From positions 1-16,283 of the forward strand of contig DATGMB010000253.1 in the NCBI GenBank assembly GCA_035293845.1: a stretch of 16,283 nt of DNA, in the 5' to 3' direction. Under the pieces are notes generated by a model. The model made no database searches and was not told where the DNA came from. It saw nothing but the letters and a program-made list of their open reading frames with translations. Below are positions 6,091-13,230 of the stretch, piece by piece; position 1 is the first letter of the stretch, and each line of letters opens with the position of its first letter. The stretch comes from DATGMB01 sp035293845. Lineage in GTDB: Bacteria > Acidobacteriota > Terriglobia > Bryobacterales > Bryobacteraceae. The position numbers and the translations under genes are program-made.

Positions 6091-7583
6091 ATGGAAAGGG
6101 CTTGCTCTTGGCCGGTAGCGGCGATATACGCTTATGCGCTGGCTGCCGCCGCAGGCGCGCAATCAACGGCTACGCCAGCCGCCATCGGGCGCGAAGTCGC
6201 CATCGCCAGCCACTTGCAAGACGGCGGTGAGTTCCGCGAGCCGCTCGCCTACCTCCTGGACTATGGCCGCTCCGTCTTCACCGCAAACTGGACCACTCAG
6301 GAAGGCCAAGGTCGGCCTTTGCTCAAGGGGACCGGCAAGCCACTCTCGGACGCTACATCCCCGCTGGTCTTCCCACGGAACATGAATCGGCTCTCCGGCC
6401 CCGAGGCCAATTCATCCGCGGGGTGCCACAGTGTCCCTATCGCCGGCGGCGCAGGGGATATCGTAGGCAACGTCTTCGTGCTCGGCCAGCGCTTCGATTT
6501 CGCGACCTTCGATCCGGCGGACGGGATTCCAACGCGCGGCACCCTGGACGAGCGCGGCCGACCCGCCAACGCGCTGAGTTTCGCGAATTCACGCGCCACG
6601 CCGGGCATGTTCGGCGCAGGCTACTACGAGATGCTCGCGCGGGAGATTACTGCGGACCTTAAGGCCATCGCCGCTTCGATTTCCCCGGGCCACAGCGCCT
6701 CCCTGGTATCGAAGGGCATCTCTTTCGGCGTCCTTGCCCGAAACGCCGATGGCACATGGAACACCTCCGGCGTCGTGGGCCTGCCGCCTCAGGCTACCGC
6801 CACAACCGGAAACAGCCCGCCGAGCCTGATCCTCCAGCCATGGCACCAGGCGGGCGCCGTCGTTTCCTTACGGCAGTTCACGAACAACGCCTTTCTTCAG
6901 CACCACGGCATGGAGCCCGAGGAACGGGTTGGGCTCGGCGTGGACGCGGACGGAGATGGTTTCAGCAACGAGCTGACCAGGGCGGATATCAGCGCTTCCG
7001 TTCTGTTCCAGGCGGCGATGGCCGTTCCGGGCCGCGTCATCCCGAAAGACTCGACAGGAACGGGATGTATACGGAACCGAATCCTTACAATCCCGCGGGC
7101 AATTTGCAGATCGGGCAGGCGCCAACCTACACGATGGATTTGACCGCGCAGGGGCTGCCCGAGCCGCGCCTGCACCCGGTCAATGGGAATGCGACTACTA
7201 TCGACGTGCCGCTGTATACTGACTTTAAGCTGCACGACATCTGCGGCGGCCCGAGCGATCCGAATGCCGAGCTGCTTAACCAGAACCAGCCCGCAGGCTC
7301 GGACAGCTTCTTCGCCGGCAACCGCCTCTTCCTGACGAAGCGCCTCTGGGATGTTGGAAGCAAACCGAACCACTATCATCACGGCAAGTACACGACGATC
7401 CGCGAATCCATCCTGGCGCACGCAGGTGAGGCGGCGGACGCCGAGAAGACATTCGCCGGGTTGAGCGCCTACGATCAGGACTCCATCATCGAGTTTCTCA
7501 AGTCGTTGAAGGTCCTGCCGCCGGGGGCGCGGGCGCTCGCCATTGACGAGGACGGGAATCCGGTGCAGTGGCCGCCTAAGTAG
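6091..7583 (+). pseudogene. di-haem oxidoreductase (DHOR/DUF1111-like), degraded
   Basis: Two adjacent frames make one protein. The first frame (6091 to about 7045) has a signal peptide (to about residue 24), GPEANSSAGCHSVP at 103-116, GDIVGNVFVLGQRFDFATFD, LRQFTNNAFLQHHGMEPEER and a DADGDGFSNELTRADI segment, and it ends near PGRVIPKD. The second frame (about 7044 to 7583) resumes with LDRNGMYTEPNPYNPAGNLQ, then NRLFLTKRLWDVGSKPNHYH and SIIEFLKSLKVLP. The family normally carries two CxxCH haem sites. Here the first reads SxxCH (Ser109, codon TCC at 6415-6417). The segment expected to hold the second, between PGRVIPKD and LDRNGMYTEP, is missing at the frame change. Loss of both haem sites argues for a true pseudogene and against an isolated sequencing error. 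Intact relatives are periplasmic c-type cytochromes. Confidence 0.8.
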
Positions 7584-7733
7584 ATTTAGCGGAAACGCCG
7601 CCCAGCCCGGCGCCTAACGATACCGGCGTTCCCACTGCCAGCTAAGGCACAGATGAGATCAACATATTGTCGCGCCGTTTCCATAGATCCCCTTATCCAA
7701 AGTCAACCCTCGACCCGCTATCCACCGCCTGTA

Positions 7734-7762
7734 TTGCTCGCCACGAAACTTAGGCGTATTGT
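7734..7762 (+). promoter_or_regulatory. promoter placing transcription start at or near the ATG of the 7769 gene
   Basis: TTGCTC (7734-7739, 4 of 6), a 17-base spacer and TATTGT (7757-7762, 4 of 6) lie directly before the ATG at 7769. With a normal -10 to start distance the RNA would begin at or within a base or two of the ATG. No Shine-Dalgarno sequence fits between the -10 and the ATG, so a leaderless mRNA is likely. Confidence 0.5.
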
Positions 7763-7768
7763 CCATTC

Positions 7769-7918
7769 ATGCAGCGCAAGAATTGCAAAGTCTGTCTGGT
7801 TGAACACGACGAGGAAATCCACGCGGCCACGCTCCGGCTCCGCGCGTGGTTGCGCGAGCGTTTTCGCGAACCCATGCCCGAGCCGGTGTCCGAAGAAGCA
7901 GCTGCCAGCGCGGCCTGA
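7769..7918 (+). CDS. 49-residue cytoplasmic protein of unknown function
   Basis: Starts at the ATG at 7769 and ends at the TGA at 7916-7918. The N-terminus carries a CxxC pair (KNCKVCLVEHDEEIH) and runs into an amphipathic helix (AATLRLRAWLRERFREP) and an acidic, Ala-rich tail. Codon use and amino-acid balance are those of a real gene. I have an impression of similar short proteins in acidobacterial genomes but cannot name a family. The Cys pair with His12 and His18 (roughly C-x2-C-x3-H-x5-H) could bind a metal, which is inference. No ribosome site precedes it; see the promoter just upstream. Its stop is 3 bases from the stop of the convergent membrane-peptide gene. Confidence 0.6.
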   Translation: MQRKNCKVCLVEHDEEIHAATLRLRAWLRERFREPMPEPVSEEAAASAA

Positions 7919-7921
7919 GGC

Positions 7922-8071
7922 TCAAACCGCGCGCCGTCCGCGGGCGAAGTGCACGATCAGGAAGATAATCGCCAGCACGAGCAGCAGATGTATGCCGCCG
8001 CCCACCAGGTGCAGCGCGGCCCATACGATCAGCCACACAACCAAAAGAAGGATAAAAAGCGCCAGAAACAT
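7922..8071 (-). CDS. 49-residue membrane peptide, Lmo0937/DUF5670-like
   Basis: The ATG at 8069-8071 has GAGAGG 5 bases upstream and the stop is at 7922-7924. The peptide has two hydrophobic helices, MFLALFILLLVVWLIVW and GIHLLLVLAIIFLIVHF, joined by a short Gly-rich turn (HLVGGG), and ends in a basic tail (ARGRRAV). This is the layout of Lmo0937-family (DUF5670) small membrane proteins of about 50 residues, which have a Gly/His turn and an RGRR-type end. Their function is unknown, though they are often stress-associated. It lies 65 bases downstream of the VWFA gene on the same strand and could be co-transcribed with it. Confidence 0.75.
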   Translation of the reverse strand: MFLALFILLLVVWLIVWAALHLVGGGIHLLLVLAIIFLIVHFARGRRAV

Positions 8072-8136
8072 GCGGACCTCTCACTCCGGAAGGAGCACGT
8101 AAGCGCCCACTCCGCGGCGCCGGTCCGCTCCCGCAC

Positions 8137-9126
8137 TCATTGCGCGGGGCCGTAATATCCGGTGCGGTACGAGGTGTGCAATTCCGTGGCGTTGGGAACG
8201 TGCAGCACAACCTTGACGTGCCGGTACTTGCCGTCGCGCGCCGCATTCGTCGGGTAATAGCCCAACAGATATTGGCTGTGCAGCTCGCGGCCGATCCGCT
8301 CGCTGATTTCGGGCAATTGGTCGAGATCGTCCACCGGGAAATGGCGGCCGCCGGTCAGCGTCGTCAACTCGTCCAGCAGCGCGGGGCCGTTGCGCTCTTC
8401 GATCGAATGGTTGTGCATGTAATCGAAATCGAAGATGCCCATCGCATAGACTTGGACATCGGATTCGAGCAACAGGTCGCGGATCTCGGCCAGCGAATGC
8501 CGGCTCCAGTTGTCGCCACCGTCGGAGAAGATCACGAGCGCCCGCCGCTGGTGGCGAGCCGACCGCTTCATCTGCGCGCAGCCCAGATAGATGGCGTCGA
8601 TCAGGCTCGTGCGTCCCATCGGGTGCGTACGTGCGATCTGGTTGAAGATCTCGCCGGAATCGGTCGTGAACGGCACCACCACGTGGGCGCGGTCGGCGAA
8701 TTGGATCAGGAAAAATTCATCGTCCGGATTCGAGGTCCGGAAGAACGCGGCGGCGGCCTCGGCGCTCTTGTGGATCTTCGGCCGCATGCTGCCGCTGGAA
8801 TCGAAGAGAATGCCCACCGATACGGGCGCGTCCTCGGTGAAGAAGCTCGCAATGGTCTGTTGGGCGTCATCTTCGAAAAGCTGGAAGGCGTCGCGGGGCA
8901 GACCCGTCACCGTCCCGCCGGCTGCGGTAGTTACGTGCACGGGGATGAGCACCAGCGAGCTGTCCACCCGCAACAGCGTGGGCGGCGTCCCGCCCGGCGG
9001 ATTCGTCGCGCTGGCGCGCGCACTGAGCGGCCCCGCGGGCTCCGCCGCGGTGTGTTGCGACGCAGCAAAAATCGTAACTCCGGCGGCCAGCAGGAGAACC
9101 GCGCATACGGAAGCGCAAATCCTCAT
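8137..9126 (-). CDS. exported VWFA-related domain protein (Acidobacteriota type)
   Basis: 329 residues with an N-terminal signal peptide (MRICASVCAVLLLAAGVTIF to about residue 30). A short beta domain follows (LVLIPVHVTTAAGGTVTGLP, RDAFQLFEDDAQQTIASFF), then a von Willebrand A domain. The MIDAS motif is intact: DSSGSM, a Thr in GRTSLIDAIY, and FSDGGDN. The C-terminus LHSQYLLGYYPTNAARDGKY, then RTGYYG, is the ending typical of the VWFA-related acidobacterial proteins (TIGR03436). These are exported and presumed to mediate Mg2+-dependent protein contacts; their physiological role is not established. No Shine-Dalgarno precedes the ATG at 9124-9126. A TATAGA box lies about 8 bases before the ATG, so a leaderless start is possible, although its -35 is poor. 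Confidence 0.92.
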   Translation of the reverse strand: MRICASVCAVLLLAAGVTIFAASQHTAAEPAGPLSARASATNPPGGTPPTLLRVDSSLVLIPVHVTTAAGGTVTGLPRDAFQLFEDDAQQTIASFFTEDAPVSVGILFDSSGSMRPKIHKSAEAAAAFFRTSNPDDEFFLIQFADRAHVVVPFTTDSGEIFNQIARTHPMGRTSLIDAIYLGCAQMKRSARHQRRALVIFSDGGDNWSRHSLAEIRDLLLESDVQVYAMGIFDFDYMHNHSIEERNGPALLDELTTLTGGRHFPVDDLDQLPEISERIGRELHSQYLLGYYPTNAARDGKYRHVKVVLHVPNATELHTSYRTGYYGPAQ

Positions 9127-9312
9127 GCCGCGATTCTATAGCAACCAGTGTCCTCGTAATCGTGACGTAACGTGCCCGGTGGGCAGGAACCGGTACGGAC
9201 TGCACGTACCGCGACACAACGCCCGCCGCTCTGCGCCCGCGGATACATGGACGGCAAGCCGATACTGGTGCCGGAACGACGCCGGCCGCCGGAAAAGCCA
9301 GAGCAGGGCTCC

Positions 9313-9327
9313 CCGGCATTACGCCGG
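9313..9327 (-). other. short hairpin just after the CARF/HEPN gene
   Basis: CCGGC (9313-9317) and GCCGG (9323-9327) can pair around a 5-base loop, a few bases beyond the TAG that ends the Cmr operon's last gene. There is no U tract and the stem is only 5 bp, so it may be chance in GC-rich DNA. Confidence 0.2.
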
Positions 9328-9333
9328 TTGCCG

Positions 9334-10836
9334 CTAGGGGGCAGTGGCCGTACTGGACTCAGCAGCTAAATTCGGAAGCTTCGGAAAGCAATACCGGGCG
9401 AGCATGTCATCGAGCTGCGGCTGGCCGCAGCAACGCTCAACGATCCTCTTCACAACCGGGAGATAGTGCTGAACGTCCTCCTTTTTAGGCGCCCTCGGCA
9501 GAAACCCGTGCTCGTACTCGCATTTGTTTCGCGTATTTGATAGACCGTTCAACAGGCCGAGATCGGCCCCGTCGAGGCGATGCGGTGCAAGTGTGGCCAG
9601 AAGTTGAGCGCTAATGGTGAACATTAGGGGTCCGTTAAGCTCACGACGTGTATAGTTCTTCCCAATAAGCGCTTTGCCAACTTCATCGAATCTTTTCCAA
9701 TCGATCTTCTCCTTGACGTACGAATAGTCCGGCTGCTTATCGTCGAGGCTGTATTCGATTCGGAGGCACAGCCCCATGTAGCGTTCCACGGCCGCATAGA
9801 GCAGTAGCACGGCAAGGCTGGTCTTCTCCGCGTCCATCATCCGCTGTGCCTTGGCGACATACCAGATCACTAGAGGAAGCCCCTCTTCGATCGAAGTCGG
9901 CTTCTGGGGGAGACCGGCGACGGTATTCAGGGATTGAAGGTTTGCGGCAAGGGTGTCGCGGACGTTTCCGGCCCAACCCCAGTTGCCGGAGTTTGTGAAC
10001 GCGGCAAGGATCCGTTTCGCCTCGGTGAGTCGCTCGCGCGCCTTTTCGAAGTTGAAGCGGTCCCACGCGGCGTACCCTCCAGCCAGTTCCGTCAGCGCCT
10101 GGGCCTCGCGTGGCTCGTAGAGGCGCTCCGAGAGTCTCCGCGCTAGCCGCTCCGCTTCCTCAAAGTCACTCCGATTGAATGCAGCGAAGATATCACGCAA
10201 TTCCAGGTCGCCCAGAACCTCGAGCGGATTGGTTAGCAGGCGGGGGTATTCGGTCCCGGCGATGGGGATGCGATTTTTTTCGTGGTACTGGGTATAATCC
10301 ACATACACCAACGGCGTTCCGGCCAGGAACCCGGCGAGCGCCGCGGATGCTGACATGGATTTCTTCCCCCCGGTTGGGTCAATGAAGACCTCGCGATGCG
10401 GTACACCAGAACGGAGAAAATCGCGCACTGCACGGTAGATGTCGGTTTCTCCCGAATCGGGCACTCGAGTGCTCTCGATCGCATCCCGATCGATACCGGC
10501 CACTCGCGCGATCAGGGAAAGAACTCCTTCGCCCGCGACAGTTGCGCCCAATGACTCCTCGGTCCCAATCACCAGCATCCGCTCCGGCCGGCACCAGGCG
10601 GCCATTAGCGCAACGGGCTGCCAGGACAGACCGAGGATGCTCACCAGAAACCGAGGCTTTTTGCCGGCCATTGAGGCGGGAGCGCCATGGAGCGGTAGAT
10701 CAGCGAAAAGCTTCGCAAACGGCGCCGCGAATTCCTTCGCGTACAATGCATCCTGCTCCGTGCGAGGGAGTCCACGCCAATGTTGTTGAACTGCTTTCAA
10801 CTCGGCGGGAAGTGATACCTGGGCTATGTCGGTCAT
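9334..10836 (-). CDS. CARF-HEPN ribonuclease of the Cas02710 (TIGR02710) family
   Basis: 500 residues from the ATG at 10834-10836, overlapping the cmr6 stop (ATGA). An N-terminal helical extension (1-60) precedes a CARF Rossmann domain (about 61-210) with a ligand loop SILGLSWQPVALM, then FIDPTGGKKSMSASAALAG at 151-169 and VYVDYTQYHEKNRIPIAGTE at 177-196. These are the signature stretches of Cas02710 proteins. Residues 215-330 are helical, possibly repeat-like. The C-terminal HEPN domain has R436-NKCEYE-H443, the R-x4-6-H RNase motif. Relatives bind cyclic oligoadenylate made by Cas10 and then cut RNA non-specifically. Its place as last gene of the Cmr operon fits that role. Ring size of the ligand and any self-limiting ring nuclease activity cannot be read from sequence. 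Confidence 0.9.
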   Translation of the reverse strand: MTDIAQVSLPAELKAVQQHWRGLPRTEQDALYAKEFAAPFAKLFADLPLHGAPASMAGKKPRFLVSILGLSWQPVALMAAWCRPERMLVIGTEESLGATVAGEGVLSLIARVAGIDRDAIESTRVPDSGETDIYRAVRDFLRSGVPHREVFIDPTGGKKSMSASAALAGFLAGTPLVYVDYTQYHEKNRIPIAGTEYPRLLTNPLEVLGDLELRDIFAAFNRSDFEEAERLARRLSERLYEPREAQALTELAGGYAAWDRFNFEKARERLTEAKRILAAFTNSGNWGWAGNVRDTLAANLQSLNTVAGLPQKPTSIEEGLPLVIWYVAKAQRMMDAEKTSLAVLLLYAAVERYMGLCLRIEYSLDDKQPDYSYVKEKIDWKRFDEVGKALIGKNYTRRELNGPLMFTISAQLLATLAPHRLDGADLGLLNGLSNTRNKCEYEHGFLPRAPKKEDVQHYLPVVKRIVERCCGQPQLDDMLARYCFPKLPNLAAESSTATAP

Positions 10837-11987
10837 TTTTTTGTATCTTTCGGTGGGCGCAGCGTCAGTGTGTAACCCTGGGGGCTCACATTGGCGATCC
10901 ATATCTCAGCAGACTGGCCAATGGCCACGGCCGGCGGTTCCTCGCCCGCGAAGTGCCCGGGGAACCCGTCGTCTGCACGAAATTTGACCTTACCCTTGCC
11001 GCTTGGGTCCTCAATGCGTGTTACGGATACGCGCTCGCCCCGTTGATGTCGTGGGAGCTGCCGCGCAACCGGCGGCCCCGAGGATCTGCCAGGAACGGCA
11101 GTGCCGGTTTGGTCCTGTGCGACCAGTCTGCCGTATCCTGCGCTCGTCTTACCGCCGATGCCCCAATTCGCCAGCGCATCTCGAAGCAGGCGTCCCGCGA
11201 ACAGAGTCCAATCCGGCGGTCCGGATACGGCCAGCAGCAGCCTGGCGCCGGGGCGGACGGTAAGAAACGCGACGGGGTTCGGGCTGTCGTAATCGTTGGG
11301 CCAATGTTGGCCCGAGGTATCGTAGTAACTCTTCTGATGAACTGTCAGGACATCCGGGGCGAACGGCTGGTTTTCCGGAGCGCTGCCCGGCACGTATAAC
11401 GCATCGTGGAATAAGACCAGCCCTGCCGAGGCGCCGGCATCAAAACCACGCTCCCGCATCAAGGCATCGTCTTCTGCGTCCGGGGCGCCAAACAGGTTTC
11501 GATAGACTGCGCCCGGCCCGCGCCGGATACGCGCGCCGCGCCAAACATTGCCCTGATAGTCAGCGCGCAGCTGCTCGTCCCCGGGCTGCTCCCACGGTGG
11601 CCGCGTTGGGTCATTTGGCCCGTAGACCGCGTCGACGTAATGCGCGAGAAGTCCCTTCAGGGCCGATCCCGGTATCATCGGGACCCCCCAGGTGTGGTGT
11701 ACCGTGAGCCCGACACCCGTGGCGCTTGGGTTGCCGTGGCCCACAAGCAGGCGGCTCGCCAGCTGGAGCTCGAAAGTGCGATCTCCGGAGTTCTTGAAAC
11801 TGGCCTTCCATAACCCAAAGAACCGCGCGTAGTCCGGGCTGACGCAGATTTCGGCGAGCTTCTGAAGCCACCCGGCTCGCGTGTCGTCCGCTACTTTCCC
11901 GTCGTTAGCCACCGGGGCCCATGTGTCGTAGGCGAGTCCAAGGTGGTCCGGTTGGATGCCCGATAGCGCTTCCAAGGCTTGGCGCAT
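10833..11987 (-). CDS. cmr6: Cmr6, type III-B RAMP subunit with C-terminal extension
   Basis: 384 residues from the ATG at 11985-11987, with GGAG 7 bases upstream and 2 bases between the cmr5 stop and this start. The RAMP core includes FELQLASRLLVGHGNPSATG (72-91), WGVPMIPGSALKGLLAHYVD (100-119) and the glycine-rich loop GIGGKTSAGYGRL (276-288). Cmr6 caps the Cmr filament next to Cmr1 and holds the 3' side of the guide. Beyond the core, a Pro/Arg linker (about 290-316) leads to a 60-residue beta-rich segment (317-378: GERVSVTRIEDPSGKGKVKF, then GQSAEIWIANVSPQGYTLTL) that could be an OB-fold-like module. That makes this protein longer than most Cmr6 proteins I know. The stop overlaps the next gene's ATG. 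Confidence 0.93.
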   Translation of the reverse strand: MRQALEALSGIQPDHLGLAYDTWAPVANDGKVADDTRAGWLQKLAEICVSPDYARFFGLWKASFKNSGDRTFELQLASRLLVGHGNPSATGVGLTVHHTWGVPMIPGSALKGLLAHYVDAVYGPNDPTRPPWEQPGDEQLRADYQGNVWRGARIRRGPGAVYRNLFGAPDAEDDALMRERGFDAGASAGLVLFHDALYVPGSAPENQPFAPDVLTVHQKSYYDTSGQHWPNDYDSPNPVAFLTVRPGARLLLAVSGPPDWTLFAGRLLRDALANWGIGGKTSAGYGRLVAQDQTGTAVPGRSSGPPVARQLPRHQRGERVSVTRIEDPSGKGKVKFRADDGFPGHFAGEEPPAVAIGQSAEIWIANVSPQGYTLTLRPPKDTKK

Positions 11988-11989
11988 CG

Positions 11990-12367
11990 TTAATCTCCGA
12001 AAGTGGCCTGGGCCGCGCGCTTGAGCCACACTGCCACCAGAAGGATCTCGCGAGTGGCGACCATGTATGCCTCGGTATTCAGCTCGCTCACACGCCGCGG
12101 CAGATCGTGTGCGTTAGCATCCTCCAGACCCGGCACGCTTGCGCCAGCGAGGTGTTCGAGGAGCAGCTTGCTGCCCTCGCCCCGGCGCTGGACGGCTGCC
12201 AGGGCGGCACACAGACCGCCGCGCATGATGTTTGCGCCGAGATCGTTCACCGCGATCTTGTAGTCCCGCCGAGCCTCTTTCTGGACGGCCTCGACGCAAC
12301 CGTACGCGTGAAGCGCCCGTTCCTGATCACGCATCAGCATCCCTTGCGGCCTACCGGGTCGGCTCAT
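11990..12367 (-). CDS. cmr5: Cmr5, small helical subunit of the Cmr complex
   Basis: 125 residues from the ATG at 12365-12367, which overlaps the cmr4 stop (ATGA) and has AGGAG 10 bases upstream. The ATG at 12376 lies only 1 base from that ribosome site, so it is less likely. The protein is all-helical, with family landmarks: an N-terminal MSRPGRPQGMLMRDQERALH helix, NIMRGGLCAALAAVQ in the middle, and YMVATREILLVAVWLKRAAQ near the C-terminus (compare the usual Y-x2-T-x-E-x-L-x4-W-L-K-R ending). Cmr5 copies stack along the Cmr4 backbone as the small-subunit filament lining the target RNA. It has no enzymatic site. Confidence 0.93.
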   Translation of the reverse strand: MSRPGRPQGMLMRDQERALHAYGCVEAVQKEARRDYKIAVNDLGANIMRGGLCAALAAVQRRGEGSKLLLEHLAGASVPGLEDANAHDLPRRVSELNTEAYMVATREILLVAVWLKRAAQATFGD

Positions 12368-13230
12368 GATTTGCATGCTCCTCGAGGAAGGGCGGGAATC
12401 ACCCGGCACCGGCCGCGGCCCGTCGAAGCCTTGCCGCCGAATTGAAGAGTCTCTTCACCTTTAAGGGCGAAATCCAGAACTTCATCTGAGTCCATCGCAA
12501 CACCCTTGCGACGGCTCCGATCCGCTGCGAGCAAACCGATCAGAAGCGTCTCGGCCGGAAGGCTCTCTTCCAACCACAGGGCGCCGGACGCCACGGTTCG
12601 TGTCGACCCGTCCAGCCGCACGCGCGCATCCACTTGGGTCGCCGTTTCCCAGAGGAACGTCATGGTCTCGTCGTCCACAATTGCGAACCTTTTCGTGAAG
12701 ATATCGACATCGGGAAAAACGAGCGGCGCAAGAAGGCAAGCCCACGCTGCCGGCTCCGCGGATTCCTCGGCGGGGAGATCCAGATCCTCCAGGTAAAGAT
12801 GACTGTTGAAGATGCAGTCTCTTGCGGCGAGTCGCGCCCCCCGTCCAGGAATCTTCGGGATGGGGGGATTGCCCGAACCGTCAAGATCACGCTTGGCCAG
12901 GGCCAGGAGCAACGGGGACGTAGCCCACGCAAACGTCCCCCGAAAGCTGCGAACTGGCAGGGCCAGCAGTCGAGCGTCCCCAACCACCAGCGCGCCGGCA
13001 TGGTCCGATGCGCTCCCGGTCTCCGGTCCGAAAGCGGCCAGAACGCGGCTGACATCTCCGGCCTCAGTCCTTCGCACGTCACGCAACACTCCTTTGATCG
13101 AGGAGCCGGGCACGAATGGAATGCCGGTGGCCTTCATTCGGGCTGTGGGCAGGTCGATGACATCGGCCGCATGCCCGGTACCCGCATGCAGGGGCGACAA
13201 GGCGTGCAGCAGGAATGGTCGTGTCTTCAT
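12364..13230 (-). CDS. cmr4: Cmr4, backbone RAMP and target-RNA nuclease
   Basis: 288 residues from the ATG at 13228-13230, which overlaps the cmr3 stop (ATGA) with GAGGAG 6 bases upstream. A start 8 codons earlier would lie inside cmr3 and is not preferred. The RAMP core starts FLLHALSPLHAGTGHAADVI, with D26 in VIDLPTAR at the position of the catalytic aspartate of Pyrococcus furiosus Cmr4 (D26). IPFVPGSSIKGVLRD (37-51) and the C-terminal glycine-rich loop FGGKASTGRGR are typical. Several Cmr4 copies form the crRNA-binding backbone and cut target RNA at 6-nt intervals in the family. With D26 kept, target RNA slicing should be intact here. Confidence 0.95.
   Translation of the reverse strand: MKTRPFLLHALSPLHAGTGHAADVIDLPTARMKATGIPFVPGSSIKGVLRDVRRTEAGDVSRVLAAFGPETGSASDHAGALVVGDARLLALPVRSFRGTFAWATSPLLLALAKRDLDGSGNPPIPKIPGRGARLAARDCIFNSHLYLEDLDLPAEESAEPAAWACLLAPLVFPDVDIFTKRFAIVDDETMTFLWETATQVDARVRLDGSTRTVASGALWLEESLPAETLLIGLLAADRSRRKGVAMDSDEVLDFALKGEETLQFGGKASTGRGRCRVIPALPRGACKS

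Noticed and set aside
7622..7733. Possible RNA gene or riboswitch upstream of the small CxxC gene
   Set aside because: No convincing helices or conserved motif could be seen by eye, and the mapped promoter lies downstream of it.
8140..9141. 333-codon plus-strand open frame
   Set aside because: It lies opposite the VWFA protein gene, which has a signal peptide and an intact MIDAS. The plus-strand product has no recognisable domain.
9127..9333. Search for a CRISPR array or leader beside the Cmr operon
   Set aside because: No repeated 25-40-base units are present here or elsewhere in the window.
10542..11399. 285-codon plus-strand open frame
   Set aside because: It straddles the CARF gene and cmr6 on the opposite strand and has no domain-like sequence.
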